This document shows, piece by piece, positions 34,266 through 42,282 of a stretch of 64,000 nt of DNA. This DNA comes from Halopiger xanaduensis SH-6. Its GTDB lineage: Archaea > Halobacteriota > Halobacteria > Halobacteriales > Natrialbaceae. Each line of letters starts with the position of its first letter. Within the stretch, counting starts at the first letter, position 1. The notes beneath the pieces are model-generated. The model was not told the DNA's origin. It did no database searches and saw only the letters and a list, made by a program, of their open reading frames with translations. Location: assembly GCF_000217715.1 (NCBI RefSeq), contig NC_015666.1, positions 62,001 to 126,000 on the forward strand, read 5' to 3'. The position numbers were made by a program, and so were the translations under genes.

Positions 34266-34285
34266 GTTCAAATCCGCCCGACCCA
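34266..34285 (+). repeat. Partial copy of tRNA-Val 3' end (att-like scar)
   Basis: The 20 bases GTTCAAATCCGCCC-GACCCA repeat the last 21 bases of tRNA-Val (34141-34161) apart from one deletion and one substitution. Integration into a tRNA 3' end leaves such a second copy at the far side of the element. Only 104 bases separate the two copies, so if an element was here, most of it is gone. The AT-rich segment begins immediately after this copy. Confidence 0.6.
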
Positions 34286-34372
34286 TTTCCCTTCTTGAGA
34301 GAGCGGAAGAATAGGGCGGGGGTAGCACGCTTATTAATTGATAACGGATATGTAGTGTCAGTTGGCGGAACT

Positions 34373-34380
34373 CTTATTTT
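34373..34380 (+). promoter_or_regulatory. TATA box of the AT-rich membrane protein gene
   Basis: 'cttatttt' lies 22-29 bases before the ATG at 34402, so this foreign-looking gene has a usable archaeal promoter. Confidence 0.5.
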
Positions 34381-34401
34381 TCCAGATCTACAAGTGCATA
34401 T

Positions 34402-34695
34402 ATGAGTGTTGCTGAATCGGGGGCAGCTTGGTTCAAGGCAGTGCTAATAGCTCCATTCGTAGCTATTCTGTTCGGGGCTGTTGGAAAGGTGATGGTTCTA
34501 ATGTATCAAGCGACCCAAATAGAAGGCAACCGAGAGCTTGCACAGGCTCAAGATTCTATTTTCCATAACGGAATGTTGGCGCTTGATTTGCTTGAGCTAG
34601 CTTCCTCCATTGAAACGTGGATACTTTTCGGTGGGTTCATTCTTGCTATCTATTTTACCACTCAATCTATAATATCTGGCAACTCAAGAAGATAG
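34402..34695 (+). CDS. AT-rich small membrane protein, probably acquired
   Basis: A 97-residue protein with two hydrophobic segments (about residues 13-34 and 73-90), separated by a polar stretch N-R-E-L-A-Q-A-Q-D-S-I-F-H-N. I do not recognise it. Its DNA is visibly richer in A and T than all neighbours, third codon positions often end in A or T, and the protein lacks the excess Asp and Glu of the other genes. It lies just beyond the tRNA-Val scar. Likely cargo of a virus, plasmid or integrative element; also possibly a recent gene relic. Confidence 0.6.
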   Translation: MSVAESGAAWFKAVLIAPFVAILFGAVGKVMVLMYQATQIEGNRELAQAQDSIFHNGMLALDLLELASSIETWILFGGFILAIYFTTQSIISGNSRR

Positions 34696-34985
34696 GGACC
34701 GTGTCACATGTTCCAGCCCATTACTTCTCATGTAGGAGTTACACCCTTGACAGCAAAATACCCTGGAAACGTAGTCGGCCATTCTCTACCAGTCCTAAAT
34801 GAACCGACGAATATTATGGCGCAACGTATGGACTGGGGTAACACGAGCCCGCCGAATACGCCTCCCTTACAGTCAACTCGCAGCCAAGCAGTCGAGATAA
34901 CGACTCCCACAGCCGAAGTGAGACGCCGCGAAACCGACGGTAATGGGGCTCTTTACATTGGGCCAAGCGGACGTGTCTCGAGGTG
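34696..34985. other. AT-rich stretch without a supported gene
   Basis: About 290 bases between the acquired membrane protein and the next membrane protein gene. Base composition climbs gradually back to the GC-rich norm after about 34880. A 92-codon open frame from 34708 crosses it, but its predicted protein has no domain, hydrophobic core or halophilic composition, so I treat it as noise or a decayed gene. 'ctctttaca' at 34945-34953 could serve the gene at 34986. Confidence 0.5.
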
Positions 34986-35819
34986 ATGACGCCGTCCGAA
35001 CGGTCGCTCAGAGCCCACCTCACCCGCACCGAATCGCTGAACGCCGTCTACGAGGGGACGCTGATCGAGGAAACCGGTCGGGCGGAGGTCACGATCGGGG
35101 TCACGGACCGACGGCTGCTCGGCCGCTCCGCCGACGGCGAGTTCCTCGACGTGAAACAGGAGTACATCACGTCCATCCGAAGCCGCTTGCACTCGAGTCC
35201 GACCTATCGCGGCGTCGACGACCGACTCGTCGCGGGCGTCGGCGCTATGATCGTAGCGATCGCCGTTGTCGCGCTCGCCCTGACCGCACTTCGACTGCCC
35301 GCGGCGGAGGGCATGGCGACGATCGGGCTCGCGGTCGCGACCCTCGCCGGGGGTAGCGCAGCCGAACTCGCGCGCCGACGCTACGTGCGCGTCCGCGAGG
35401 CGCTCGGTCGACTCGAGCGCGATCGCGGTTTCGATTTCGACCTCGACCTTGACCTCGACCTCGATCTCGATCTGGGATCCGACCGCGATCGATTGCTGCT
35501 GGGTGGACTCGGCGGCGGCCTGCTCGCGACGGTGTCGTTCCTGTGGCTGCTCGCCGCGATCGGCCCCCTCGCGGGGTTGCTCGTGCTCGTTGCGGGTGGC
35601 GGGCTCGCCCTCGCCGAGTACGGGGTTCGGCTCGAGACCGAGTACGACGGCCTCGAGTTCGCTACCGAACGGGAGAAACGGGTCGAGATCACCACCGTCG
35701 ACGGTCGAACCGTCGAACTCCGGACGGACCCGGACGCGTCCCTCGAGCGCGAACTCGGCTGCCAGTCGACACAGCACCACTACGATCCGATCGAGAGCGT
35801 GCAGTACGACGCGCCGTAA
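34986..35819 (+). CDS. Membrane protein with Asp-Leu repeat and PH-like N-terminus
   Basis: A 277-residue protein of unknown function. Residues 1-70 look like a small beta domain (L-N-A-V-Y-E-G-T-L-I-E-E-T-G ... I-G-V-T-D-R-R-L-L-G), reminiscent of bacterial PH-like domains. Helical pairs follow at about 80-105, 108-122, and 170-210. Between them, residues 149-163 are F-D-(L-D)n made by a tandem DNA repeat. A second soluble part (E-Y-D-G-L-E-F-A-T-E-R ... R-V-E-I-T-T-V-D-G-R) ends the protein. A GTG one codon earlier is possible; ATG is preferred. Confidence 0.7.
   Translation: MTPSERSLRAHLTRTESLNAVYEGTLIEETGRAEVTIGVTDRRLLGRSADGEFLDVKQEYITSIRSRLHSSPTYRGVDDRLVAGVGAMIVAIAVVALALTALRLPAAEGMATIGLAVATLAGGSAAELARRRYVRVREALGRLERDRGFDFDLDLDLDLDLDLGSDRDRLLLGGLGGGLLATVSFLWLLAAIGPLAGLLVLVAGGGLALAEYGVRLETEYDGLEFATEREKRVEITTVDGRTVELRTDPDASLERELGCQSTQHHYDPIESVQYDAP
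35428..35474 (+). repeat. Tandem GAYCTB hexamer repeat inside a gene
   Basis: About eight near-identical hexamers (GATTTC, GACCTC, GACCTT, GACCTC, GACCTC, GATCTC, GATCTG) encode an F-D-L-D-L-D run in the membrane protein above. Copy number can change by slippage and would alter protein length without a frameshift, since the unit is six bases. Confidence 0.8.
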
Positions 35820-35915
35820 GGCGGTCGCTCGAAGCGGTCTGACGCGACGTGGGACGTCGACACGACAGGGAAAACGAAAGCAGGAGTGAGATGGACAGGT
35901 TGAACGAGCGACCGA

Positions 35916-36026
35916 TTATTCGCGGCGCGACTGGTACAGGAGTTCCCACACGACGTCTTCGACAGCGTCGTCGCACTCTGCTTCGAGTTTCGCGTACAGG
36001 TTGTCGGAGATCGTGACTTCGGGCAT
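35916..36026 (-). CDS. Tiny RHH-like (DUF7557-type) protein
   Basis: A 36-residue protein, M-P-E-V-T-I-S-D-N-L-Y-A-K-L-E-A then E-D-V-V-W-E-L-L. A strand followed by two helices is the pattern of ribbon-helix-helix proteins and antitoxin-like mini-proteins common in haloarchaea, although no toxin gene is next to it. The longer open frame upstream is not coding-like, and this Met is the natural start. DNA binding as a dimer is the expected role; targets are unknown. Confidence 0.7.
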   Translation of the reverse strand: MPEVTISDNLYAKLEAECDDAVEDVVWELLYQSRRE

Positions 36027-36223
36027 CACCAGTGTCTGCGACGGCCACCCACGTAAAGGTACCAGAATACGAAACTGAGTTAATTCTCTCGAGCGCCTCG
36101 AGTTCGATCCGATCGGAAGGGCCGAACCCGATCGTGACCAGCACGGAGATATCACCTGCAGCGACGGGTCTGGCGGGCGATTCGCGCAGACTCGCGGTCT
36201 CCGCTGGTAACCGCCGACTCAAC

Positions 36224-36230
36224 GCTTAAG
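36224..36230 (+). promoter_or_regulatory. TATA box of the 46-residue protein gene
   Basis: 'gcttaag' lies 25-31 bases before the ATG at 36255, the normal spacing. It supports that very short gene. Confidence 0.5.
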
Positions 36231-36254
36231 CAGGTTCGCGTGGTGCCACAGCGC

Positions 36255-36395
36255 ATGGCGTACCAGCTCCGCTGCGACAGCTGCGAGTTCGACCGCGAGT
36301 ATTCGGACTGGGCCGAAGCCAATCGGTACGCGAGCGAGCACGAAGCCGAATACGGCGACCACTGGGTGACCATTCGGGACCTGCAAGAGGCGTAG
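36255..36395 (+). CDS. 46-residue protein with C-x-x-C motif
   Basis: M-A-Y-Q-L-R-C-D-S-C-E-F-D-R-E-Y opens a small zinc-finger-like protein: one C-x-x-C pair (Cys7, Cys10) plus two later His (H30, H37) that could complete the site. It ends W-V-T-I-R-D-L-Q-E-A. It is too short for ordinary gene calling but has a TATA box at the right distance, regular halophilic composition and a C-x-x-C knuckle. Function unknown. Similar mini-proteins are abundant in haloarchaea. Confidence 0.65.
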   Translation: MAYQLRCDSCEFDREYSDWAEANRYASEHEAEYGDHWVTIRDLQEA

Positions 36396-36562
36396 GCGGC
36401 GGGTCGTCCAACAGTCCCGACCCGACGGTATTTTGGAACGAATGAACTGATCCGATCGGCAGTCGCGGGCCGAGCGGCGGAACGTATCGAGTTACAGGGA
36501 CTCCAGTGACGACCGCGTCCTCGAGTCAGCCGCTCTGCCCGGTCGGGTCACGAGCCGCCGCC

Positions 36563-36973
36563 TCACCGCTCGAGCGGGTCGGCCGACAGGAACGCGGCCA
36601 GAATCGCGGTGTGGGCCGTCCGGAGGTCCGTCTCCCGAATCGTCGTCGCCGCTTCGAAGCGTTCGCGGAGCGCCGCGACCCGGGTCGGCTTCGCGGCGAG
36701 GTGCGTGAGGACGAACCCGTCCGGATCGACGGCCGTCGCCGCTTCGAAGTCGGCCTCGTCGTACAGCGCTGCGAACTCGGCGACCAGGTCCGAGACGAGT
36801 TCGTCGGTCGCTTCGGCACCCGGATCGCCCGTCGGAACCGACGATGCAGTCTCGTCGAAGTACTCGTCGAGATCGACGACGCCGGCCTCCTCGTAGACGT
36901 AGTCGTCGAGGGCCTCGTAGACCGGCCGCGAGAGGTACACGCCGAACAGCTTGAACCGATCCTCGGCAGTCAT
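36563..36973 (-). CDS. Haloarchaeal helical protein, unknown function
   Basis: A 136-residue, mostly helical acidic protein that I do not recognise. It opens M-T-A-E-D-R-F-K-L-F-G-V-Y-L-S-R-P-V-Y-E-A-L-D-D and has a conserved-looking C-terminal half (R-V-A-A-L-R-E-R-F-E-A-A-T-T-I-R-E-T-D). There is no membrane helix or Cys motif. The ATG used here is chosen over one nine codons earlier because it follows 'aatccg..', a region without a coding signal. It lies on the same strand as RNase HI, about 120 bases beyond its end. Confidence 0.65.
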   Translation of the reverse strand: MTAEDRFKLFGVYLSRPVYEALDDYVYEEAGVVDLDEYFDETASSVPTGDPGAEATDELVSDLVAEFAALYDEADFEAATAVDPDGFVLTHLAAKPTRVAALRERFEAATTIRETDLRTAHTAILAAFLSADPLER

Positions 36974-37094
36974 ATGGCCGTTTTCGGACGCGAGGTACAA
37001 AAATCCGGACGAGTGCGGGAGCGTCGAACTCGAGCGCCGGCGGGTGCCACGGCGGTACTCGAGCCCCGTGTTACGAGCCCCGTGCCGCGAAACC

Positions 37095-37688
37095 TCACCC
37101 CTGATCGAGCGCCTCGTTCGCGAGCCCGTCCGCGCGGTCGTTGACCTCGCGGGGCACGTGCTCTAACGTCCACTCGTCGAACGAGCCGAGCAGTTCGTGG
37201 ACGGTGACCCGCCTCTCGCGGAGTTCGGGGTTGTTGGTGTCGTACTCGCCGCGAACCTGCTTGACGATGAGTTCGGAGTCGCCCCGAACGTGAACCTCGT
37301 CGAACCCGTAGTCGCGGGCCGCCTCGAGCGCCGCGATCAGGGCCTCGTACTCGGCCTGATTGTTCGTGGCCCGGCCGATCCGTTCGCCCGCCTCGGCGAC
37401 GATGCCGTCGCCGGTGACGATCACCCAGCCGATCCCCGCGGGACCGGGGTTGCCGCGGCTCCCGCCGTCGAAGTAGACGTGCGCCCGGCCGCCCTCCTCG
37501 CGAAGAATCGCCTCGATGTCCTGCGGATTGCCGCCCTGGACGACGACTTTATCGTCGTAGGCGACCGCCGTCGCCGATCCGCGGCTCGCCCGCCAGCGCT
37601 CGTGATCCGTGTTGCCCGGTTCGACCGTCACCCCGGCCGCCTCGAGTCGGTCTCGAGCGGCGTCGACGTCGCATTCGATGACCGGCAT
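37095..37688 (-). CDS. rnhA: Ribonuclease HI
   Basis: A 197-residue enzyme that cleaves RNA in RNA-DNA hybrids. The catalytic domain starts at about residue 70 with V-Y-F-D-G-G-S-R-G-N-P-G, and N-N-Q-A-E-Y-E-A-L-I-A-A (catalytic Glu) and V-R-G-D-S-E-L-I-V-K (catalytic Asp) follow; D-R-A-D near the C-terminus gives the fourth residue. The N-terminal 65 residues (M-P-V-I-E-C-D-V) form an extra domain seen in haloarchaeal members. An ATG much further upstream in the frame is ignored because it overlaps the TFB promoter and gene. Confidence 0.93.
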   Translation of the reverse strand: MPVIECDVDAARDRLEAAGVTVEPGNTDHERWRASRGSATAVAYDDKVVVQGGNPQDIEAILREEGGRAHVYFDGGSRGNPGPAGIGWVIVTGDGIVAEAGERIGRATNNQAEYEALIAALEAARDYGFDEVHVRGDSELIVKQVRGEYDTNNPELRERRVTVHELLGSFDEWTLEHVPREVNDRADGLANEALDQG

Positions 37689-37815
37689 TCGTCCCGGTGA
37701 TCCGCCGGTTCCGGATAAAGTCTTTCCGGTTCCAGATGGTAAATATCCCTCTCGAGCGCCCCTATCGCTCGATTTCGGCGATTTTCCGGTTACCGACGAA
37801 AATACCTCCCAAGAG

Positions 37816-37823
37816 TTTATATA
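37816..37823 (+). promoter_or_regulatory. TATA box of the TFB gene
   Basis: 'tttatata' is the strongest promoter-like core seen in the window. It lies 28-35 bases before the ATG at 37851, so the transcript is leaderless or has a leader of a few bases. Confidence 0.75.
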
Positions 37824-37850
37824 CAATGGTGCTACTACTATAAAAGTGCG

Positions 37851-38813
37851 ATGACACGGTCCACCCGCCAGCGGGAGCGAACGCGTGAGACGGACGAGAC
37901 CGAGGATCAGGAGGGGGTACGCGCCTGTCCCGAGTGTGAATCGGACAATCTCGTCAAGGACTCCGACCGGGGTGAGCTCATCTGTGAAGACTGTGGGCTC
38001 GTCGTGGAGGAAGAAAAGATCGATCCGGGCCCTGAGTGGCGGGCGTTCAACCACCAGGAGCGACAGGAGAAGTCCCGCGTCGGCGCCCCGACCACCCAGA
38101 CGATGCACGACAAGGGGCTGACGACGACGATCGACTGGAAGGACAAGGACGCCTACGGACGCTCGATTTCCTCGAAGAAGCGCAGCCAGATGCACCGGCT
38201 GCGCAAGTGGCAGGAGCGCATCCGAACGAAAGACGCCGGCGAGCGCAACCTGCAGTTCGCGTTAAGCGAGATCGACCGCATGGCCTCGGCGCTCGGCGTT
38301 CCGCGTTCGGTCCGCGAGGTCGCGTCGGTCATCTATCGCCGCGCCCTCAAGGAAGACCTCATCCGCGGCCGCTCGATCGAGGGCGTCGCGACCTCGGCGC
38401 TCTACGCCGCCTGTCGGAAGGAGGGCATCCCGCGCAGCTTAGAGGAGATTTCCGAAGTCTCGCGCGTCGAACGCAAAGAGATCGGTCGTACGTATCGATA
38501 CATCTCGCAGGAACTCGGCCTCGAGATGCGACCCGTCGACCCGAAGAAGTACGTCCCCCGTTTCTGTTCCGAACTCGAACTGTCCGAGGAGGTCCAGACC
38601 AAGGCCAACGAGATCATCGAGAAGACGGCCGAGGAGGGTCTGCTCTCGGGCAAGTCGCCGACCGGATACGCCGCCGCCGCGATCTACGCCGCGTCGCTGC
38701 TCTGTAACGAGAAGAAGACCCAGCGCGAAGTCGCCGACGTCGCGCAGGTGACCGAAGTGACGATCCGGAACCGGTACCAGGAACAGATCGAAGCGATGGG
38801 CATTCACGGCTAA
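37851..38813 (+). CDS. tfb: Transcription initiation factor IIB (TFB)
   Basis: A 320-residue basal factor that bridges TBP-bound promoters and RNA polymerase. The N-terminal zinc ribbon has C-P-E-C (residues 25-28) and C-E-D-C-G (45-49). The B-finger region (W-R-A-F-N-H-Q-E-R) follows, then two cyclin-like repeats (about 120-205 and 215-310), each of the L-A-x-x-x-I-Y type; the C-terminal helix-turn-helix (T-E-V-T-I-R-N-R-Y) reads the BRE. Haloarchaea usually carry several TFBs; which one this is cannot be decided here. Confidence 0.96.
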   Translation: MTRSTRQRERTRETDETEDQEGVRACPECESDNLVKDSDRGELICEDCGLVVEEEKIDPGPEWRAFNHQERQEKSRVGAPTTQTMHDKGLTTTIDWKDKDAYGRSISSKKRSQMHRLRKWQERIRTKDAGERNLQFALSEIDRMASALGVPRSVREVASVIYRRALKEDLIRGRSIEGVATSALYAACRKEGIPRSLEEISEVSRVERKEIGRTYRYISQELGLEMRPVDPKKYVPRFCSELELSEEVQTKANEIIEKTAEEGLLSGKSPTGYAAAAIYAASLLCNEKKTQREVADVAQVTEVTIRNRYQEQIEAMGIHG

Positions 38814-39027
38814 CGCCGTCCGCTCACCGACGCACGTACCGTCGATTCTTTTGTATCGCGTCCCCAACCGGAAGCGACCGGTCTCGCGCACCCGACCGCA
38901 GGACCGGGTGCTCGAGGAAGGGAGACGCTCACGCTCGAACTGGAGCGCGTTCCCTCGTCGCGCACCGACCCCGGAAAGGCGGGAACAGGAACAACTGACG
39001 GGTCGATTCCGACGCCGTAGACGGCGG

Positions 39028-39675
39028 TTACTCGTCCTGCCCGACGCTGATGACCTGCAGCAGCGAGTAGACCGGGACGCCGTCGAGTTCTTCGATCCCC
39101 TGCTTGTCCGCGAGGACGACGCAGGCCAGCGGCTCGCCGCCTTCGGCGCGGATCGCCTCGATCGTCTCCCGCATCGTCGTGCCGCTGGTGATGGTGTCGT
39201 CGACGACGTAGCACTCGCGGTCGCGGATGCCGGCGAAGTTCCGGGAGAAGGTGCCGCCGAGGTCCTCGATGTCGCCTTCCTCCCACTGGTGTTTCGCCGG
39301 GGTGTAGGTCCCGAGGTCGGTCCCGAGTTCGCGCGCGATCAGCGTCGCGATGGGGCCGCCGGCCTTCTCGATCCCGATCGTCAGGTCGACGTCCTCGCCG
39401 TGCTTGGCCAGCAGGTCGGCCATCGCGGCGGAGATGTGTTCCATTCGCTTGCTGTCCCGGCCGACCGCCGACCAGTCGACGTGGATGTCCTGCGGGCCGC
39501 CGGCGGTCGGTTCGGCGGAGTCCCGGCTGGTCGGCTTGGTCGTCGTCCCGCTGCGCTCGACGAGCCAGCTGGCCGTCTCGCGCGAGACGTTCAGTTCGTC
39601 GGCGATCTCGCCCTTCGAGAGACCGCGTTCGGCGAGCTCCGCCGCGCTCTCGATGAGGTCGTCAACGTTTTTCAT
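39028..39675 (-). CDS. gfcR: Transcriptional regulator GfcR
   Basis: A 215-residue orphan phosphoribosyltransferase-like regulator. Residues 1-45 are a helix-turn-helix (L-S-K-G-E-I-A-D-E-L-N-V-S-R-E-T), and residues 90-200 a PRT fold with the PRPP loop V-V-D-D-T-I-T-S-G-T-T. GfcR in Haloferax activates glycolytic and fructose genes; the architecture here is the same. No pyrimidine-biosynthesis neighbour is present, which fits a regulator rather than an enzyme. It has its own TATA box and is divergent from a HAD gene. Confidence 0.9.
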   Translation of the reverse strand: MKNVDDLIESAAELAERGLSKGEIADELNVSRETASWLVERSGTTTKPTSRDSAEPTAGGPQDIHVDWSAVGRDSKRMEHISAAMADLLAKHGEDVDLTIGIEKAGGPIATLIARELGTDLGTYTPAKHQWEEGDIEDLGGTFSRNFAGIRDRECYVVDDTITSGTTMRETIEAIRAEGGEPLACVVLADKQGIEELDGVPVYSLLQVISVGQDE

Positions 39676-39697
39676 ACGCGGACGGTTCGGCCGCCGT

Positions 39698-39705
39698 TTT
39701 TATAG
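39698..39705 (-). promoter_or_regulatory. TATA box of gfcR
   Basis: Minus-strand 'ctataaaa' is 23-30 bases before the ATG at 39675, the spacing of a leaderless promoter. Confidence 0.65.
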
Positions 39706-39819
39706 TCGTATCGTCGTTCGTCGAGCGGCGAGCGACGGCGGCGTCGCGATCGGAACGGACCGGCGTCGGCGCCACCCTCAGAGGCAACGATTATCCCCCT
39801 TCCGGTGACTGTAGCTAGC

Positions 39820-41109
39820 ATGGAACGGTACGATCTCGTCTACCGACTCTACGACGAGTACGATACGGCGACGTTGCGCGAGTACCAGGAGTTCGTCGAC
39901 GTCTTCCCCGCGGTCGACTCGAGGGTCGCCCTCGAGCACTGGCAGGAGGCGACCGAGGAACTCGAGGCCCGCAAAAACGAGATCCGCGCGGACTTCGCAG
40001 CCGGCGAGACGTTCGCCGAGGTCGCCTCGTGGGCGGACCGCGATCAGGCCTTCACCGCCTTGGACCTCGAGGCCAAGTACGGCCGCGCGGTGAACGTGCT
40101 CGTGCTGGACGTCGACGAGACGCTGCGCTCGGCCGGCGGGACGGACAACGAGATCCCCCGCGAGACGCTGCACGTGCTGACGGAGTTCCACGAGGCCGGC
40201 GTCCCGATCGTCATCTGCACGGGCCAGACCTTGGAGAACGTCAAGGGATTCGCGATCCAGGGACTGGGCAGCGAAATCGTCCACTCGGGGAACCTCTCGA
40301 TCGTCTACGAGGCCGGGACCGGCGTGTTCACGCCGGGCCACGGCGCGGACACGAAGCAACTGCTCTACGAGGATTTAGACGAGGAGATCCGGGCGGTCTT
40401 CGACGACGTGCGCTCGCGCGTGCTTCCCGAAGCGCCCGACGAACTCCGCCGGGGCTGTCACCTGCAGGGCAACGAGTTCAACGTCACGATGAAGCCCAAC
40501 TACGAGACCGGCTCCGCGGACGCCCGCGCGGTCATCGACGAGGCGCTGGTCTACCTCATCGATCTGCTCGCGGACGCGGTCGGCTCGGCGCTCGAGTTGA
40601 ACGGGAACGACAACGGCGACGGCGAGACCGAGATCAGCGACGAGACCGTCGTCGACTGGACCCGCGCGTTCTACGCCGACCAGGACCCCGAGATCAGGGC
40701 CGTCCTCGAGAGCGAGGGGGTCTACCCCGACCGGGACGCCGACGAGGTGCCGGCGCAACTGGCGGACACCTTAGAGCGGATCGACGTCGCCTACTACGAG
40801 GCCGACGCGGCCGAGATCGGCAGCCTCGAGCTGAACAAGGTTGTCGGCGTCGAGCGCGCGTTCGACGTGCTGGGGATCGACGATCCCTTCGCGCTGGTGA
40901 TGGGCGACTCCAAGAGCGACCTGCGCGTCATGGAGTGGGTCGAGGAAAACGACGCCGGCATCGCGGCCGCCCCGGAACACGCCTCGCGGGACACGTTAGA
41001 ACACGTCCTCGAGACGGACGAACTCGTCTTCGACCGCGGGAAGAGCGTCGACGTGCTCCGGACGATCTACGCGCTGAACCGGATTGCTCGGCTCGGTGAG
41101 AGTCGATAA
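39820..41109 (+). CDS. HAD-superfamily protein of unknown function
   Basis: A 429-residue cytosolic protein. A 90-residue helical N-terminus (Y-R-L-Y-D-E-Y-D-T ...) precedes a HAD fold with motif I V-L-D-V-D-E-T-L-R, motif II I-C-T-G-Q and motif IV M-G-D-S-K-S-D-L. Motif I has D-V-D-E-T, compatible with phosphatase chemistry. The cap insertion (about 190-350) is large and acidic. The protein is longer than standard sugar phosphatases, and the substrate cannot be told. It is divergent from gfcR with about 145 bases between the starts. Confidence 0.8.
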   Translation: MERYDLVYRLYDEYDTATLREYQEFVDVFPAVDSRVALEHWQEATEELEARKNEIRADFAAGETFAEVASWADRDQAFTALDLEAKYGRAVNVLVLDVDETLRSAGGTDNEIPRETLHVLTEFHEAGVPIVICTGQTLENVKGFAIQGLGSEIVHSGNLSIVYEAGTGVFTPGHGADTKQLLYEDLDEEIRAVFDDVRSRVLPEAPDELRRGCHLQGNEFNVTMKPNYETGSADARAVIDEALVYLIDLLADAVGSALELNGNDNGDGETEISDETVVDWTRAFYADQDPEIRAVLESEGVYPDRDADEVPAQLADTLERIDVAYYEADAAEIGSLELNKVVGVERAFDVLGIDDPFALVMGDSKSDLRVMEWVEENDAGIAAAPEHASRDTLEHVLETDELVFDRGKSVDVLRTIYALNRIARLGESR

Positions 41110-41305
41110 CATCCGCCCTGAAACGACCGTTTCCGACGGGTACGGAGCCGTGACCGTCGGGATCCGTGACGTACTCTCTTAAAGCGCTGGAAAAACAAGG
41201 CCTGTTCATCAACGGTCTCGGTGCCGTTCGTTCTCCCGTCACGATTCCTGCGGGGACACCACGACGCGTGGCTCGAGTACCCCCAGGCATCCGTCCACCG
41301 ATACT

Positions 41306-41401
41306 ATGACTATGATCCGATTCGAGTCCCACGGCGAGCACGACAGCAGCGTCGGATACCAACCGGACTCGAGCCCGCTACGGGAGGTGAGTCGCCGATG
41401 A
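41306..41401 (+). CDS. Candidate upstream ORF overlapping an HTH-10 gene
   Basis: A 31-codon frame, opening M-T-M-I-R-F-E-S-H-G and ending R-E-V-S-R-R. Its TGA overlaps the ATG of the following regulator (ATGA), the classic coupling arrangement. A Shine-Dalgarno-like GGAGGTGA lies inside its last codons. There is a TATA-like 'ctcttaaag' at about 41174-41182, well upstream, so an mRNA covering it is plausible. It may be a true small protein, a coupling device or just chance. Confidence 0.4.
   Translation: MTMIRFESHGEHDSSVGYQPDSSPLREVSRR
41383..41390 (+). promoter_or_regulatory. Shine-Dalgarno of the HTH-10 gene at 41398
   Basis: GGAGGTGA is fully complementary to the 3' end of archaeal 16S rRNA and ends seven bases before the ATG. 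Most genes in this window lack such a site, so it decides this start and marks a leadered or coupled transcript. Confidence 0.7.
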
Positions 41402-42075
41402 CGACGATCGCCGAACTCTCGGTCTCGACCGACGAGTTCGCCCTCGCGGAGACGTTCCGGCAGCTCCCGTCGATGGAGGTCCGCGTCGAGAGCGTCGTCG
41501 CCGAGGGACCGGGCCGAACGACGCCGCTCGTCTGGTTTTCGAACGTCGATTCCGATGAACTCGACGAGACGCTGCGTGCGGACTCGACCGTCGTCGAGCA
41601 CCAGCAACTCCTCGAGGATACCGACGACGGGGAGTTGTTCTACCGGCTCGAGTACAGCGAGGACGTCAGCTCGATCTGTCGCGCGATCTACGCCCACGAC
41701 GGCACGGTACTGGGCGCGCAGGTCGCGGACAACCAGTGGACGCTTCGCGTGCTCTTCCCCCACCGAGAGGGGCTCTCGGACGCCGTCTCGGATATCGAGG
41801 AGCTGGGCGTCCGCGTCGACGTTAAGCGGATGGTCGAAGCCGGCGCCGACGACGACCTCGAGACGACCGCGGCGCTGACCGAGCCCCAGAAGGAGGCGAT
41901 CGCCGAGGCCTACCGCCAGGGCTACTACGACGTCCCCCGCGAGATCTCGCTCGAGGAGCTGGCGAACGAACTCGACATCTCCCACCAGGCGCTCTCCGAG
42001 CGGCTGCGCCGGGCCAACCGCGTGCTCGCGAGCGAGCAGTTGGACGAGGCGGCGAGCGAGATGGCGACCGAGTAG
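41398..42075 (+). CDS. HTH-10 family (Bat-like) transcriptional regulator
   Basis: A 225-residue regulator with the C-terminal HTH-10 signature [15 protein letters not shown] (about 196-210). The N-terminal domain aligns along its length with the protein at 1131 (both begin M-x-T-I-A and have P-L-V-W-F-S or P-Y-V-W-F-S near residue 45 and W-x-(F/L)-R-V-L-F-P), so the two are paralogues. A strong Shine-Dalgarno site and an overlapping upstream ORF define the start. An extension of the frame to 41221 is rejected. Confidence 0.88.
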   Translation: MTTIAELSVSTDEFALAETFRQLPSMEVRVESVVAEGPGRTTPLVWFSNVDSDELDETLRADSTVVEHQQLLEDTDDGELFYRLEYSEDVSSICRAIYAHDGTVLGAQVADNQWTLRVLFPHREGLSDAVSDIEELGVRVDVKRMVEAGADDDLETTAALTEPQKEAIAEAYRQGYYDVPREISLEELANELDISHQALSERLRRANRVLASEQLDEAASEMATE

Positions 42076-42282
42076 CGCTCGCGGTTCGTCGCAGCGGTAG
42101 CCGGCCGTTCGCGTTGTAACGCACCGTCGACCGGTGGTCCGAATCGGACTCGAGGCAAACTGACGGACTCGTTTTCCGGTTTCCCTTCCCGCACTCGAAC
42201 CCGAACCCGCGCTCCGTTCCCGACGATCGTCATCCCCGGTCGAACCGAAGTCACTATTCGACCCCCGGTCGTATCACCAGTC

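Noticed and set aside
34708-34986. A 92-codon open frame after the AT-rich membrane protein
   Set aside because: No domain, poor composition for this genome, a competing frame on the other strand, and a location in a decayed AT-rich stretch. It is probably not a gene.
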